NCBI GenBank assembly: GCA_947575805.1
Contig: CANPOY010000007.1
Location: 1-64,000, forward strand
DNA from: an uncultured Lachnospiraceae bacterium
GTDB lineage: Bacteria > Bacillota > Clostridia > Lachnospirales > Lachnospiraceae
Length of the DNA: 64,000 nt
Direction: 5' to 3'
The notes beneath the pieces are model-generated. The model was given only the letters and a program-made list of their open reading frames with translations, had not been told where the DNA came from and ran no database searches. The position numbers and the translations under genes were made by a program. Below, piece by piece: positions 1 to 8,270 of the stretch (position 1 is its first letter; each line of letters opens with the position of its first letter).

Positions 1-37
1 CGGAAATGCTTATTTTTCAGCATTTCCGGCTTTTTGA
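1..37. terminator. Stem-loop terminator at the window edge
   Basis: A 9-bp perfect stem (CGGAAATGC / GCATTTCCG) with a 10-base loop is followed on the plus strand by GC and five T. It would end a rightward transcript from outside the window. It may also stop the leftward ABC operon, whose last gene ends at 80, but the T tract on that side would lie outside the window. Confidence 0.6.
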
Positions 38-79
38 AAAACATTATATCATATACTTTTTCCCACTGTCAATTTACTC

Positions 80-1963
80 TTATTCTTCCGCATAATACTG
101 GGCCTGTGCGTTCCACAGGGTGGCATATTCTCCCTTTTCTTCCCTCATCAGCATGTCATGAGAGCCCTGTTGTACAATCCGGCCTTCCGAAAATACAAGA
201 ATCTTGTCGCAGAAACGGCAGGAGGACAAGCGGTGGCTGATATAGACCGCTGTACGTCCGCCCACAATACTGCGAAAGCGGTCGTATATCTCTGCCTCTG
301 CAAGGGGATCCAGGGAAGCAGTGGGCTCATCTAAAAGGACAAACGGCGCATCCTTGTACAGGGCGCGTGCAATTGCAATTTTCTGAGCCTCCCCGCCGGA
401 AATATCCACACCGTTATCGTTTCGTTTTCTGGTAAGATACGTGTCAGGGCCGTCCTTCATTTCCTTCAGACGCTCTCCAAATCCCGCCTTCATGAGACAG
501 TCCCTGACTTTTTCCCCGTCATACCGCCCTGATGCCGCAACATTCTGGGCAATGGTATACGGAAACAGCTTGAAGTCCTGAAATACCACTGCAAATATGG
601 ACATATACTGTTGGTAATTATACTTGCGTATATCGATGCCGTTGAGCAGAATCACCCCTGCCGTGGGGTCATAAAGCCTGCAGAGCAGCTTAATAAAGGT
701 GGTTTTCCCCGAACCGTTACAGCCTACCACCGCAAGATGCTCTCCCACACGGAATTTTATGGTGATATTGCGCAAGGCCCACGTATCTGCCCCTGGATAC
801 CGGAAAGAGACATTGCGGAATTCCACTTCATAATCACTGTCTGCACGCTTTTCGGTGGTCAGAGAACCCTGATACATATCATTTGGCAGGTCAAGGTATT
901 CAAACGTCTGCTTCAGGAATGGGGCATTATTCCGAATATCCCCCCAGACCCTAAAAAATTGTCCTATAGTGCCCGCGATATTGGACAGTGCTCCGACGTA
1001 CTGCGTAATTTCCCCGACACCAAAGGCTCCTGCCCACGCTTTCAGGCACACATATAGATAAACAAACAGAATAAAAATATGAGAAACCGTATTTGACGCC
1101 AGATTCAAAAGTCCCACCTTCCCCCGGGCCAAATCTGCAAAATAGCCCTGGGAGCCAAACAGATGCTTCCTGTCAAGCCCATACTTCATACATAGTTTGT
1201 CAATTTGATAAAAACGCATGTCCCCGGCAGCCTTCCTGTCATGACCTTTAAAGCTGAACCAGCTGGACAGATTATTCGCCATACTGTGCGCTGCATTATT
1301 AACCGCATAATATTTTCCTCCCTGATTTGCCAGCAGGGAAGATATACATGGGATTGCTGCCATAACCGCAATGAGCAGCACAAGGAACGCCGGATTGTCA
1401 AGGACTGTCCACCTTCCCGCGCTTTCCGGAACATGGCTGGTAAAGAAGGAAATCACCATGACAGTTCCTCCCAGAATGGAAAAAAACGGTGAAATCAGAT
1501 CCTGCAGACTCCATAAAAGCCGCGGAAGCCCCCAGCCGCTGTTTTTCCGACTTTCCTCAATGGTATGAAGCAACTTCTGTGTCTCCGGATGATCAAACTT
1601 CACAAAGTCCATCCGCATATTTTTGTCCACAAACAAGTATTGCTCGGCAAACCATGTCCTCCTGCTTTCCGCTTCGGCCCACCGCCCAAGAATTCCCCCC
1701 ACAAGAGAGACAGCCGCTGCACAGATAAGGGAAAGCAATACAAGATTCTTAAGCACCTCCGGATTGCGCCCGCCTGCCAGCTCGCCGATAATTCTCGCCG
1801 AAAACCAGATTCCCACATAAGGTGTCAGCGCTTTCCATATGATATTTGCGATCATGGAAGTAATGACACCCGGATAGATATGGCACAACAGCCGGAATGC
1901 TCTGATTGTAATGGCTGCGCATTTTTTCCCGGACATCCGCTGCCTGTTATTCTGCTTTTTCAT
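80..1963 (-). CDS. ABC exporter half-transporter (membrane domain plus ATPase), second of a pair
   Basis: A 627-residue type I ABC exporter half. The N-terminal half carries hydrophobic segments and the C-terminal half is a nucleotide-binding domain with Walker A GCNGSGKTT, signature SGGEAQKIAIARAL, Walker B VLLDEP and an H-loop YISHRLSS. The signature has SGGEAQ in place of the usual SGGQ, as in its paralog at 61560-63362. The ATG overlaps the stop of the upstream ABC gene by four bases (ATGA), and AGGAGAGGGGG lies just before it, so the two are translationally coupled and probably form a heterodimer. The substrate cannot be read from sequence. The neighbouring LytTR/GHKL pair suggests peptide or antimicrobial export, by inference only. 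Confidence 0.9.
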   Translation of the reverse strand: MKKQNNRQRMSGKKCAAITIRAFRLLCHIYPGVITSMIANIIWKALTPYVGIWFSARIIGELAGGRNPEVLKNLVLLSLICAAAVSLVGGILGRWAEAESRRTWFAEQYLFVDKNMRMDFVKFDHPETQKLLHTIEESRKNSGWGLPRLLWSLQDLISPFFSILGGTVMVISFFTSHVPESAGRWTVLDNPAFLVLLIAVMAAIPCISSLLANQGGKYYAVNNAAHSMANNLSSWFSFKGHDRKAAGDMRFYQIDKLCMKYGLDRKHLFGSQGYFADLARGKVGLLNLASNTVSHIFILFVYLYVCLKAWAGAFGVGEITQYVGALSNIAGTIGQFFRVWGDIRNNAPFLKQTFEYLDLPNDMYQGSLTTEKRADSDYEVEFRNVSFRYPGADTWALRNITIKFRVGEHLAVVGCNGSGKTTFIKLLCRLYDPTAGVILLNGIDIRKYNYQQYMSIFAVVFQDFKLFPYTIAQNVAASGRYDGEKVRDCLMKAGFGERLKEMKDGPDTYLTRKRNDNGVDISGGEAQKIAIARALYKDAPFVLLDEPTASLDPLAEAEIYDRFRSIVGGRTAVYISHRLSSCRFCDKILVFSEGRIVQQGSHDMLMREEKGEYATLWNAQAQYYAEE

Positions 1964-3798
1964 CCGTATACCCCCTCTCCTGCCTGGTAATCCTGTCGGT
2001 AATACCGGCTCTGTATGCCATACAGGTCTGCGTACCTGCCCCCTTTTGCCAGAAGCTCCCCATGGGTTCCTTCCTCAGCAATCCCAGCATTTTCAATCAA
2101 AATAATACGGTCGCAGAAACGTGTGGAAGCAAGGCGGTGGGAAATGTAAACCGCACTTTTACCCGCTGCCATTTTGTCATACTGCTGATACATTTCGGAT
2201 TCCGCAACCGGATCCAGTGCCGAGGTAGGCTCATCCAGCAGAAGGACGGAGGCCTCCCTGTACAATGCCCGTGCCAGAGCCAGTCGCTGGTACTGCCCGC
2301 CCGAAAGTTCCGCCGCATCATCATATACTCCCCTGTTCAGCAGAGTATCGATTCCCTTTGTAAGGGAAGCCGCTTTTTCCGAAAGGCCGGCTCGTTCCAC
2401 GCACTGCAGCACCCTGTCTGTATCCATATCCTTCTCCGATACCGCCACATTCAGCGCCAGACTGCCTGGAATCAAAAGTGACTCCTGAAATACGGGGGCA
2501 AACCGTTTATAATATTCCCGTCGGTTCAGGGTACGAATATCCACTCCGTTCCATGTAATACGCCCCTCCGTGGGATCCAACAGACCACAGATCAACTTCA
2601 CAAGAGTTGTCTTCCCCGCTCCGTTCAGTCCTACCACCGCAAGGCGCTCCCCCGGCCGCAGAGTCAGGCTGATGTGTTTCAATGTATGTGCTTTTTCTCC
2701 CGGATAGCAAAACGACACGTCTTCCAGCCGGATTTCGCCCGGAACGTCCTTCTCCCCCGGTACAGGTGCACCTTCTTCAAACTGATATGGCTCGGGATAC
2801 TTGATACATTCCAGAACATAGGAAAGACTGAGGCATTGGGTATGAAGATTCACGAAATCGGAAAGAATTCCCCCAACCCAGCCAGCAAAGCCGCCCACTG
2901 CAGAAAAGTACAGCAGAAACTCCGAGGCCGCCATCCCTCCGTCCAATACCATGCGGATCAGGTAAAGATATGCAATTCCATTGCGCAGGAACGTCAGAAA
3001 AAGATCCGCAATATTACTCCACAGATATACTCCCGCTTCTTTGCGGCGAAATGCCCGCAGCAGACGCATACTGCTCTGGTACATATCATTCAGCCAGGTA
3101 CGCATTCCAAAAATCCTGATGTCCTTGGCCGACTCAATTTTCCCTGCTTCCTCCGTTACACAGCCGATTCCCCGCACTATCTCCCTCTCTTCGTCACGGT
3201 GCCGCCAGCCCCAGCCGCCGATGTATTTATTGAGATAATATCCCGGTATGGTGGTCGCCAGCAAAACCGCCAGCAGGGCCGGCTCCACCTGCGAAAGCAA
3301 AAGAAGCCAGAGTATAAACCCTGCAATATTGCGAATCAGCCCGAATCCGGTATTCCAGACGGCCTCAGAGGCGGAGGCGTTATTATTTGTGCATAGATTT
3401 GCTTTATCCTCCACAAAGCAAAACTTCTCGTCATTCAGATTACAGTAGGACGTTGTCGCTGCCTTATCGTTTATCAGTGCCGCTACAATACCTCGCAGAG
3501 TAACACGTCGGTAGCGGTCTATCCCGCTTATATAGTTGCTGATGCCACTGCTAACAACCAGTACGCCGATAAAAAGCCCTATTGTGGCAGCCAAGCGGCC
3601 GGCGGGCACATTTTGTTCCACAGCACGCAGGACCATGGGAGATAAAAACAGTCCTGCCAGGCTCTGTACTATGGTCAGGACGGTAACTGCCAGGCCACTG
3701 ACCAGAATCATCGGCTCATACTTTGACGCAAGCCTTACCATAAACCAGACGCAGGAATACATGCCATATGCCGGTTTATTTTTCTTTTCTTTTAACAT
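1960..3798 (-). CDS. ABC exporter half-transporter, first of a pair
   Basis: A membrane-plus-ATPase half-transporter of 612 residues from the chosen start. It shows Walker A GLNGAGKTT, a canonical LSGGQYQRLALARAL signature, Walker B VLLDEPTSALDP and an H-loop YISHRLAS. An in-frame ATG exists 12 codons upstream, but GGAAGGAGGAGG sits right before the ATG at 3798, so that start is preferred. The intact signature here, against SGGEAQ in its partner, suggests two unlike ATP sites in a heterodimer. A strong stem-loop lies between this gene and the GHKL kinase upstream. Confidence 0.9.
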   Translation of the reverse strand: MLKEKKNKPAYGMYSCVWFMVRLASKYEPMILVSGLAVTVLTIVQSLAGLFLSPMVLRAVEQNVPAGRLAATIGLFIGVLVVSSGISNYISGIDRYRRVTLRGIVAALINDKAATTSYCNLNDEKFCFVEDKANLCTNNNASASEAVWNTGFGLIRNIAGFILWLLLLSQVEPALLAVLLATTIPGYYLNKYIGGWGWRHRDEEREIVRGIGCVTEEAGKIESAKDIRIFGMRTWLNDMYQSSMRLLRAFRRKEAGVYLWSNIADLFLTFLRNGIAYLYLIRMVLDGGMAASEFLLYFSAVGGFAGWVGGILSDFVNLHTQCLSLSYVLECIKYPEPYQFEEGAPVPGEKDVPGEIRLEDVSFCYPGEKAHTLKHISLTLRPGERLAVVGLNGAGKTTLVKLICGLLDPTEGRITWNGVDIRTLNRREYYKRFAPVFQESLLIPGSLALNVAVSEKDMDTDRVLQCVERAGLSEKAASLTKGIDTLLNRGVYDDAAELSGGQYQRLALARALYREASVLLLDEPTSALDPVAESEMYQQYDKMAAGKSAVYISHRLASTRFCDRIILIENAGIAEEGTHGELLAKGGRYADLYGIQSRYYRQDYQAGEGVYG

Positions 3799-3834
3799 GC
3801 TATCCTCCTCCTTCCACTGGTTATATGGTAACAT

Positions 3835-3884
3835 AAAATCCCTCCTGCCATACGTTCAAGGGACGAATCGTATGACAGGAGGGA
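3835..3884 (-). terminator. Terminator or attenuator between kinase gene and ABC pair
   Basis: Read on the minus strand, TCCCTCCTGTCATACG pairs with CGTATGGCAGGAGGGA (16 bp, one mismatch) around a 14-base loop and is followed by TTTTA. It should end much of the LytTR-GHKL transcript. The short T tract may let some polymerase pass into the ABC pair. Confidence 0.65.
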
Positions 3885-3899
3885 CGAATTGCAGGGCCG

Positions 3900-4577
3900 T
3901 CAGCATAAACTCCGCTGCTCCAGCGGCAGAAGGATCTCTGTAGTAAATGCGCCGTCCTCGCTGTTCCGGGAAAGATACCCGCCATGGCGCTCTATAATTG
4001 TATCAATGCGGACAAGTCCGAAGCCGTGGCCCTCTCCCTTTTTCGTTGCAAAGCGTCCGTCTTTCCTGACCAGCTTTTTTCCCGCACACAAATTGGTGAC
4101 CGACAAATACAGTCTGGTTTCTTTAATATCCATATACACCCGTATCATCCGTTCCTCTTCCGGCAGGGACATGTTTGCTTCAATCGCGTTGTCCAGCAGA
4201 TTCCCAAGGATAATGCACAGGTCCAGCTCGGGAAAACCTAACTTGACAGGAATCCGTACCGACGTTTTAACGGGAATATGCTTTTCCGCTGCCAGTGCAA
4301 GCTTGCTGCCCAATATGGCGTCCGCCATGGGGTTTCCGGTCTTAACAGGCATGTCCACCGTATCCAGATCCGACTCCAGCATATCCAGATAACGCAGAAG
4401 CTCTTCCATATTGCCCGACCGTGCCAGCACCTTCATGGTACCTATATGGTTGCGGTAATCATGCCGCCATCCCCGCATCTTTCGATACATGGTATCCACC
4501 TCCTTGTAGTGGGTATCCACCAGCTCACGCTGATACTCCGACAGCCGCCTGTCAATATAGCGCGATAAAAAACTCAT
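3900..4577 (-). CDS. Soluble GHKL-type sensor histidine kinase (AgrC-like core)
   Basis: 225 residues. It has an H-box RHDYRNH with the phospho-acceptor at about H39, an N-box NLLDNAIEA near 126-134 and a G-box GEGHGFGL near 181-188, which is the AgrC/GHKL arrangement. No membrane segment precedes the H-box; the protein begins about 38 residues before it. GAGGAGG lies five bases before the ATG, so the short N terminus looks genuine rather than a miscalled start. The partner LytTR regulator gene ends 11 bases upstream. The usual AgrC relatives carry a multi-pass sensor domain, so this kinase must sense inside the cell or through a partner protein. Confidence 0.85.
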   Translation of the reverse strand: MSFLSRYIDRRLSEYQRELVDTHYKEVDTMYRKMRGWRHDYRNHIGTMKVLARSGNMEELLRYLDMLESDLDTVDMPVKTGNPMADAILGSKLALAAEKHIPVKTSVRIPVKLGFPELDLCIILGNLLDNAIEANMSLPEEERMIRVYMDIKETRLYLSVTNLCAGKKLVRKDGRFATKKGEGHGFGLVRIDTIIERHGGYLSRNSEDGAFTTEILLPLEQRSLC

Positions 4578-4588
4578 AACAGCCTCCT

Positions 4589-5302
4589 CTACAATCTTTC
4601 GATAATGGCCCGGTTCAGCGTATCGTACGCCCCACGTGGAAGGGGCAGAACCGTTCCGTCGGGAAACATAAGTTCACTCCTTGCGATACGGTAAAGTTTC
4701 GTCAGATTTACGATATAGGAGCGCCCCAACCGCAGGAAACGGTCATCCAGCTCGTTTTCAAAATCTCCCAATCGGTGGCGGACAACAAAATCTCCCCTGC
4801 CCTCCGCATGAATCGTCACATAATTACGTGCTGCCTCCAGAAACAGCACGCTCCCCATTGGAATGCGGACAATTTCATTGGCTGTTTTAATGGTCAGAAG
4901 CCTCTCCTCCCGATAAAGCCGCTCCACGGCACGATCCATCACCTGCATGAATCTGTCCGGTTCCACAGGCTTCATCAGATAATGCAGCGCCGAAACATCA
5001 TACCCCTCAGCAATATAATCAGAATAACCCGTAATAAATACGATAACTGCCGTGCTGTTCTTCTCCCGAAGTCTTTTCGCCATAGTTACCCCGTCCATGC
5101 CGGACATTTCAATATCAAGAAGAATAATATCACAGGCAGGGTTTTCTTCATTCTCAAAAAGAAACGCTTCCGCAGAGGGATACGAATCAATCTGCACGGA
5201 AAGCCCCCGGGCATCCGCCCATTGCCGTAAAACAGAGCTGATATATTTTATGTCGGCAGGATTATCGTCCGTGATGGCAATTCGGTATGGCATGTTTTCC
5301 AT
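4589..5302 (-). CDS. LytTR-family response regulator (AgrA/VirR type)
   Basis: 237 residues. An N-terminal receiver domain has the acidic pair DD near 12-13, the phospho-acceptor Asp near 63 (LLDIEMSGMDG) and Lys in LMKPVEP. A C-terminal LytTR DNA-binding domain covers about 138-235 (FLEAARNYV, FLRLGRSYIVNL). A TTG start four codons further up is possible, but GGAGG sits five bases before the ATG at 5302. It is the first gene of the leftward signalling operon and most likely controls the ABC pair downstream. It is divergent from the ABC-2 exporter. Confidence 0.9.
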   Translation of the reverse strand: MENMPYRIAITDDNPADIKYISSVLRQWADARGLSVQIDSYPSAEAFLFENEENPACDIILLDIEMSGMDGVTMAKRLREKNSTAVIVFITGYSDYIAEGYDVSALHYLMKPVEPDRFMQVMDRAVERLYREERLLTIKTANEIVRIPMGSVLFLEAARNYVTIHAEGRGDFVVRHRLGDFENELDDRFLRLGRSYIVNLTKLYRIARSELMFPDGTVLPLPRGAYDTLNRAIIERL

Positions 5303-5343
5303 ATTTTCCTCCAATCATCCCAAAATAATATAGCACAAATTCC

Positions 5344-5372
5344 TTGACATGCCAATCCTTATATGATACTAT
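5344..5372 (+). promoter_or_regulatory. Vegetative promoter of the ABC-2 exporter operon
   Basis: A consensus -35 TTGACA (5344-5349), a 17-base spacer and TACTAT (5367-5372). The predicted transcript starts near 5379, giving a leader of about 127 bases before the ATG at 5506. Confidence 0.6.
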
Positions 5373-5378
5373 GAAACT

Positions 5379-5476
5379 CCTTCGCGCTTTGCGAGGCTTA
5401 ATTTCATAGCAGGTATCTGTCGGCAAAATCCGACAGACTTGGCGTGTTGACGCCGCCTACTTGGAAAGTAGATACC
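5379..5476 (+). promoter_or_regulatory. Folded 5' leader of the ABC-2 exporter operon, possible cis-regulatory RNA
   Basis: The leader can form CCTTCGC/GCGAGG, then a closing helix GGTATC (5412-5417) with GATACC (5471-5476). Inside it are CTGTCGG/CCGACAG (7 bp), GGCGT/ACGCC (5 bp) and CTACTT/AAGTAG. It ends 15 bases before the AGGAGG of the first gene. A closed multi-branch fold next to the ribosome-binding site of a transporter gene resembles a riboswitch layout. I could not match it to a known class from memory, and no T tract follows, so any control would act on translation. Confidence 0.4.
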
Positions 5477-5505
5477 CAAAATCTAAACTACCAGGAGGAA
5501 GCAGT

Positions 5506-6333
5506 ATGATTACGATGGAAAACGTATGTAAGTCGTATCGAATCGCAAAAAGGAATGCCGGCCTTGCCGAGGCCTTTAGGGCGCTTTTTCAAAAAGAATA
5601 TGAAGAAATTCACGCTCTGAAAAATATCAGCTTTACCATCCGGGACGGGGAGATGGTAGGCTATATCGGCCCAAACGGAGCGGGGAAAAGCTCCACAATT
5701 AAAATTCTAAGCGGAATCTTGACTCCCGACAGCGGTCAGGTAACGGTGGACGGCAGGCGTCTGTGGAATTCCCACGGCGGGCAGCCGTTACGGAAGCATG
5801 ACAGATGCAGTCGGATCGAGCATGTCAGGCAGATCGGCGTAGTTTTCGGACAACGCTCACAACTGTGGTGGGATGTTCCGGTCATAGATTCTTTTGAGCT
5901 TCTGAAGGACATTTACTCTATTTCCGACTCCTTATATCATAATAATCTTGAAGAATTAACAGAGCTGCTGAACCTGGGTGAGTTACTGAAAACTCCTACC
6001 CGACAGCTTTCTCTGGGACAACGTATGCGCTGTGAGATTGCGGCATCCCTTCTCCACAGCCCGAAAATTCTTTTCCTGGACGAACCCACCATCGGCCTGG
6101 ATGCCGTGTCAAAACTGGCGGTAAGAGACTTTATCAAGCAGCTTAACCAAAAACACGGCACAACGGTAATCCTGACTACCCACGACATGCAGGATATTGA
6201 AGCCCTTGCCAGCCGTATCATCCTCATCGGCAAGGGACAGATCCTCATGGACGGCACTTTGGAGGACATCCGTCAGGGTGGGGAAAACATGGATGAGACG
6301 CTGGCGGAGCTGTACCGCTCTTACGAGATATAG
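5506..6333 (+). CDS. ABC-2 type exporter, ATP-binding subunit
   Basis: 275 residues. Walker A GPNGAGKSS, a degenerate signature LSLGQRMRCE, Walker B FLDEPTIGLD and the H-loop TTHDMQD. The extended N terminus and an insert between Walker A and the signature (about 85-130) fit the COG4586 group, which pairs with two membrane proteins of the COG4587 and COG3694 types, as here. An upstream in-frame TTG at 5461 is rejected because AGGAGG sits seven bases before the ATG at 5506. The substrate is unknown. Confidence 0.9.
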   Translation: MITMENVCKSYRIAKRNAGLAEAFRALFQKEYEEIHALKNISFTIRDGEMVGYIGPNGAGKSSTIKILSGILTPDSGQVTVDGRRLWNSHGGQPLRKHDRCSRIEHVRQIGVVFGQRSQLWWDVPVIDSFELLKDIYSISDSLYHNNLEELTELLNLGELLKTPTRQLSLGQRMRCEIAASLLHSPKILFLDEPTIGLDAVSKLAVRDFIKQLNQKHGTTVILTTHDMQDIEALASRIILIGKGQILMDGTLEDIRQGGENMDETLAELYRSYEI

Positions 6334-6345
6334 GAGGGGGAGTAT

Positions 6346-7146
6346 ATGAAAAAATATTTCTCTTTCTTCCGACTGCGCCTTGTCACAGGACTTCAGTACA
6401 GGACAGCTGCCCTGACGGGAGTGATCACCCAGTTTTTCTGGGGTTTTATGAATATTATGGTGTTTCATGCCTTTTACAAAGCTGATCCTTCTGCTTATCC
6501 CATGACCATGGAAGCCACTGCAGCTTATGTGTGGCTGCAACAGGCGTTTCTCTCGTTTTTCGGTGCATGGATCGAAGGTGAGATTCTGTATACCATAAGC
6601 AGCGGAGATCTCGCCTATGAGCTGTGCCGGCCCATACACATTTATGATATGTGGTTTGCCAGAAGTGTGGCGAGCCGCTTGTCCAAGGCAATTCTTCGAT
6701 GTGTGCCGATCCTGGTGGTAGCTGTCTTTCTGCCCAGAGGATACGGGCTGGGACTTCCGGTTTCTTTTCCCGCCTTCCTATGCTTTCTGGTCTCACTCAC
6801 TATGGGGCTGCTGGTGATGGTGGCACTGAATATGCTGGTATACGGAAGCTGTCTTTATACCATCTCGGCAGACGGCATGCGGGTTTTATTTGCCTCTTTG
6901 TCGGATTTTCTGGCAGGCCAGGTCATTCCACTGCCCTTTTTTCCGGAGAAAGTACAGCGGATTCTGGAGTTGAATCCATGGGCTTCCATGGGGAACGTGC
7001 CCTTTCGCATTTACGGGGGAGATCTGGCCGGGAGCGAAATGCTGCAGGCAATGGTTCTACAGGCCTTGTGGCTGGTAATTCTGGCTGCTGCGGGAAGACT
7101 GCTGTTTGCCGGAGGCGAAAAAAGAACGGTAATACAGGGCGGCTAG
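6346..7146 (+). CDS. ABC-2 type exporter, membrane subunit 1
   Basis: 266 residues with several hydrophobic helices and no ATPase motif. The N terminus KKYFSFFRLRLVTGLQYR and the overall layout fit the COG4587 permease group. AGGAGGGGG precedes the ATG, which lies 12 bases after the stop of the ATPase gene. With the ATPase and the next permease it forms an export complex in the cytoplasmic membrane. Confidence 0.85.
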   Translation: MKKYFSFFRLRLVTGLQYRTAALTGVITQFFWGFMNIMVFHAFYKADPSAYPMTMEATAAYVWLQQAFLSFFGAWIEGEILYTISSGDLAYELCRPIHIYDMWFARSVASRLSKAILRCVPILVVAVFLPRGYGLGLPVSFPAFLCFLVSLTMGLLVMVALNMLVYGSCLYTISADGMRVLFASLSDFLAGQVIPLPFFPEKVQRILELNPWASMGNVPFRIYGGDLAGSEMLQAMVLQALWLVILAAAGRLLFAGGEKRTVIQGG

Positions 7147-7164
7147 TGCGGAAGGGATGTGATT

Positions 7165-7971
7165 ATGAATATGAAAACGAAAAAAGTCAGCGGCTTAAAG
7201 CTTTATTTCCATTATTTATCCATTATTTTCAGAAGCGCCATGCAGTATAAGGCATCTTTCTGGATCATGACAGTGGGACACTTTTTTGTTTCTTTTAATG
7301 TATTTTTAGGAGTATTTTTCATGTTTCAACGTTTTTCCCATGTGGAGGGCTTTACCTACAATGAGATACTTCTATGCTTTTCCATCATGCTGATGGAGTT
7401 TACCCTGGCCGAAATATTGGGCAGGGGCTTTGACACCTTCCCCTCTATGATTCGACAGGGAACCTTTGATCGAGTTCTCCTGCGCCCCAGAAGCGCCATA
7501 CTGCAGGTGTTGGGAAGTAAATTCGAGCTGGCACGGCTGGGACGAGTTCTCCAGTCCATTGTCATGTTGGGTTACGGCATGACCCATGTAGAGGTGCGCT
7601 GGACGGCGGCAAAACTTGTGACGCTGTTTTTCATGCTGGTTGGCGGAGTGGGGCTCTTTTCCGCGCTGTTTTTGATCTATGCAGCCCTGAGCTTCTTTAC
7701 CCTGGAGGGACTGGAATTTATGAACCTGTTTACGCACGGGGCCAGTGAATACGGAAAATACCCTTTCGGGGTCTATGGCAGGAAGATGCTGCTGCTTGTT
7801 ACCATCGTAATTCCCTACGCCCTGGTGCAGTATTATCCCCTTTTATATCTGCTGGACCGCAGGAGTGATCCCTTTTATATCTTCCTGCCCCTGCTGGCCC
7901 TGTGGTTTCTGCTGCCGGCTTACGGACTGTGGCGGTTTGGAGTACGGAAATATAAGTCCAGCGGCTCCTGA
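7165..7971 (+). CDS. ABC-2 type exporter, membrane subunit 2
   Basis: 268 residues, multi-pass, of the COG3694 permease type: a basic N terminus, about six hydrophobic segments and the motif GRGFDTFPSMIRQGTFDRVL in the cytoplasmic loop. A GTG two codons upstream is a poorer start because GAAGGGA stands seven bases from the ATG at 7165 but only one base from the GTG. It is the last gene of the exporter operon. The preceding permease ends 18 bases upstream. Confidence 0.85.
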   Translation: MNMKTKKVSGLKLYFHYLSIIFRSAMQYKASFWIMTVGHFFVSFNVFLGVFFMFQRFSHVEGFTYNEILLCFSIMLMEFTLAEILGRGFDTFPSMIRQGTFDRVLLRPRSAILQVLGSKFELARLGRVLQSIVMLGYGMTHVEVRWTAAKLVTLFFMLVGGVGLFSALFLIYAALSFFTLEGLEFMNLFTHGASEYGKYPFGVYGRKMLLLVTIVIPYALVQYYPLLYLLDRRSDPFYIFLPLLALWFLLPAYGLWRFGVRKYKSSGS

Positions 7972-8045
7972 GATTGATATACCCCTGCTTTGCAGAATCT
8001 TTCTCCGCAGAGCATTTACAACATCAGGCTATACCGGTATAATAT

Positions 8046-8216
8046 GTGCAGAATAACTTTTGCTCAGGAAAGCAGGAAGGCAGTATCTTTCGTGCCACAG
8101 ATGTCAGACAGGAAGCTACCAAAGACCGGACGGAAATCTCTATGGAGCTGGTCAATGCTTATCCTCTCCCCGATGATAAGCGGCCTGGGATCATGACCTG
8201 TACCGGATCCGGCTGA
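8046..8216 (+). pseudogene. Coding-like fragment of unknown origin between exporter and CmpB-like gene
   Basis: The 299 bases between 7972 and 8270 hold no full gene. This 56-codon frame (GTG start, no obvious ribosome-binding site) reads like real protein, for example RTEISMELVNAYPLPDD, rather than like a shadow frame. A TATAAT at 8037-8042 lies just before it. It could be a decayed gene or a short genuine one; I do not recognise it. Confidence 0.25.
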
Positions 8217-8270
8217 ACATGACCGGAGGTAAATTTGTTCTTCACATCAGATAAAGGAGCTTAACTCGCC

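Noticed and set aside
2674..3396. A 240-codon plus-strand frame
   Set aside because: Antisense to the ABC transporter; no ribosome-binding site or recognisable domain.
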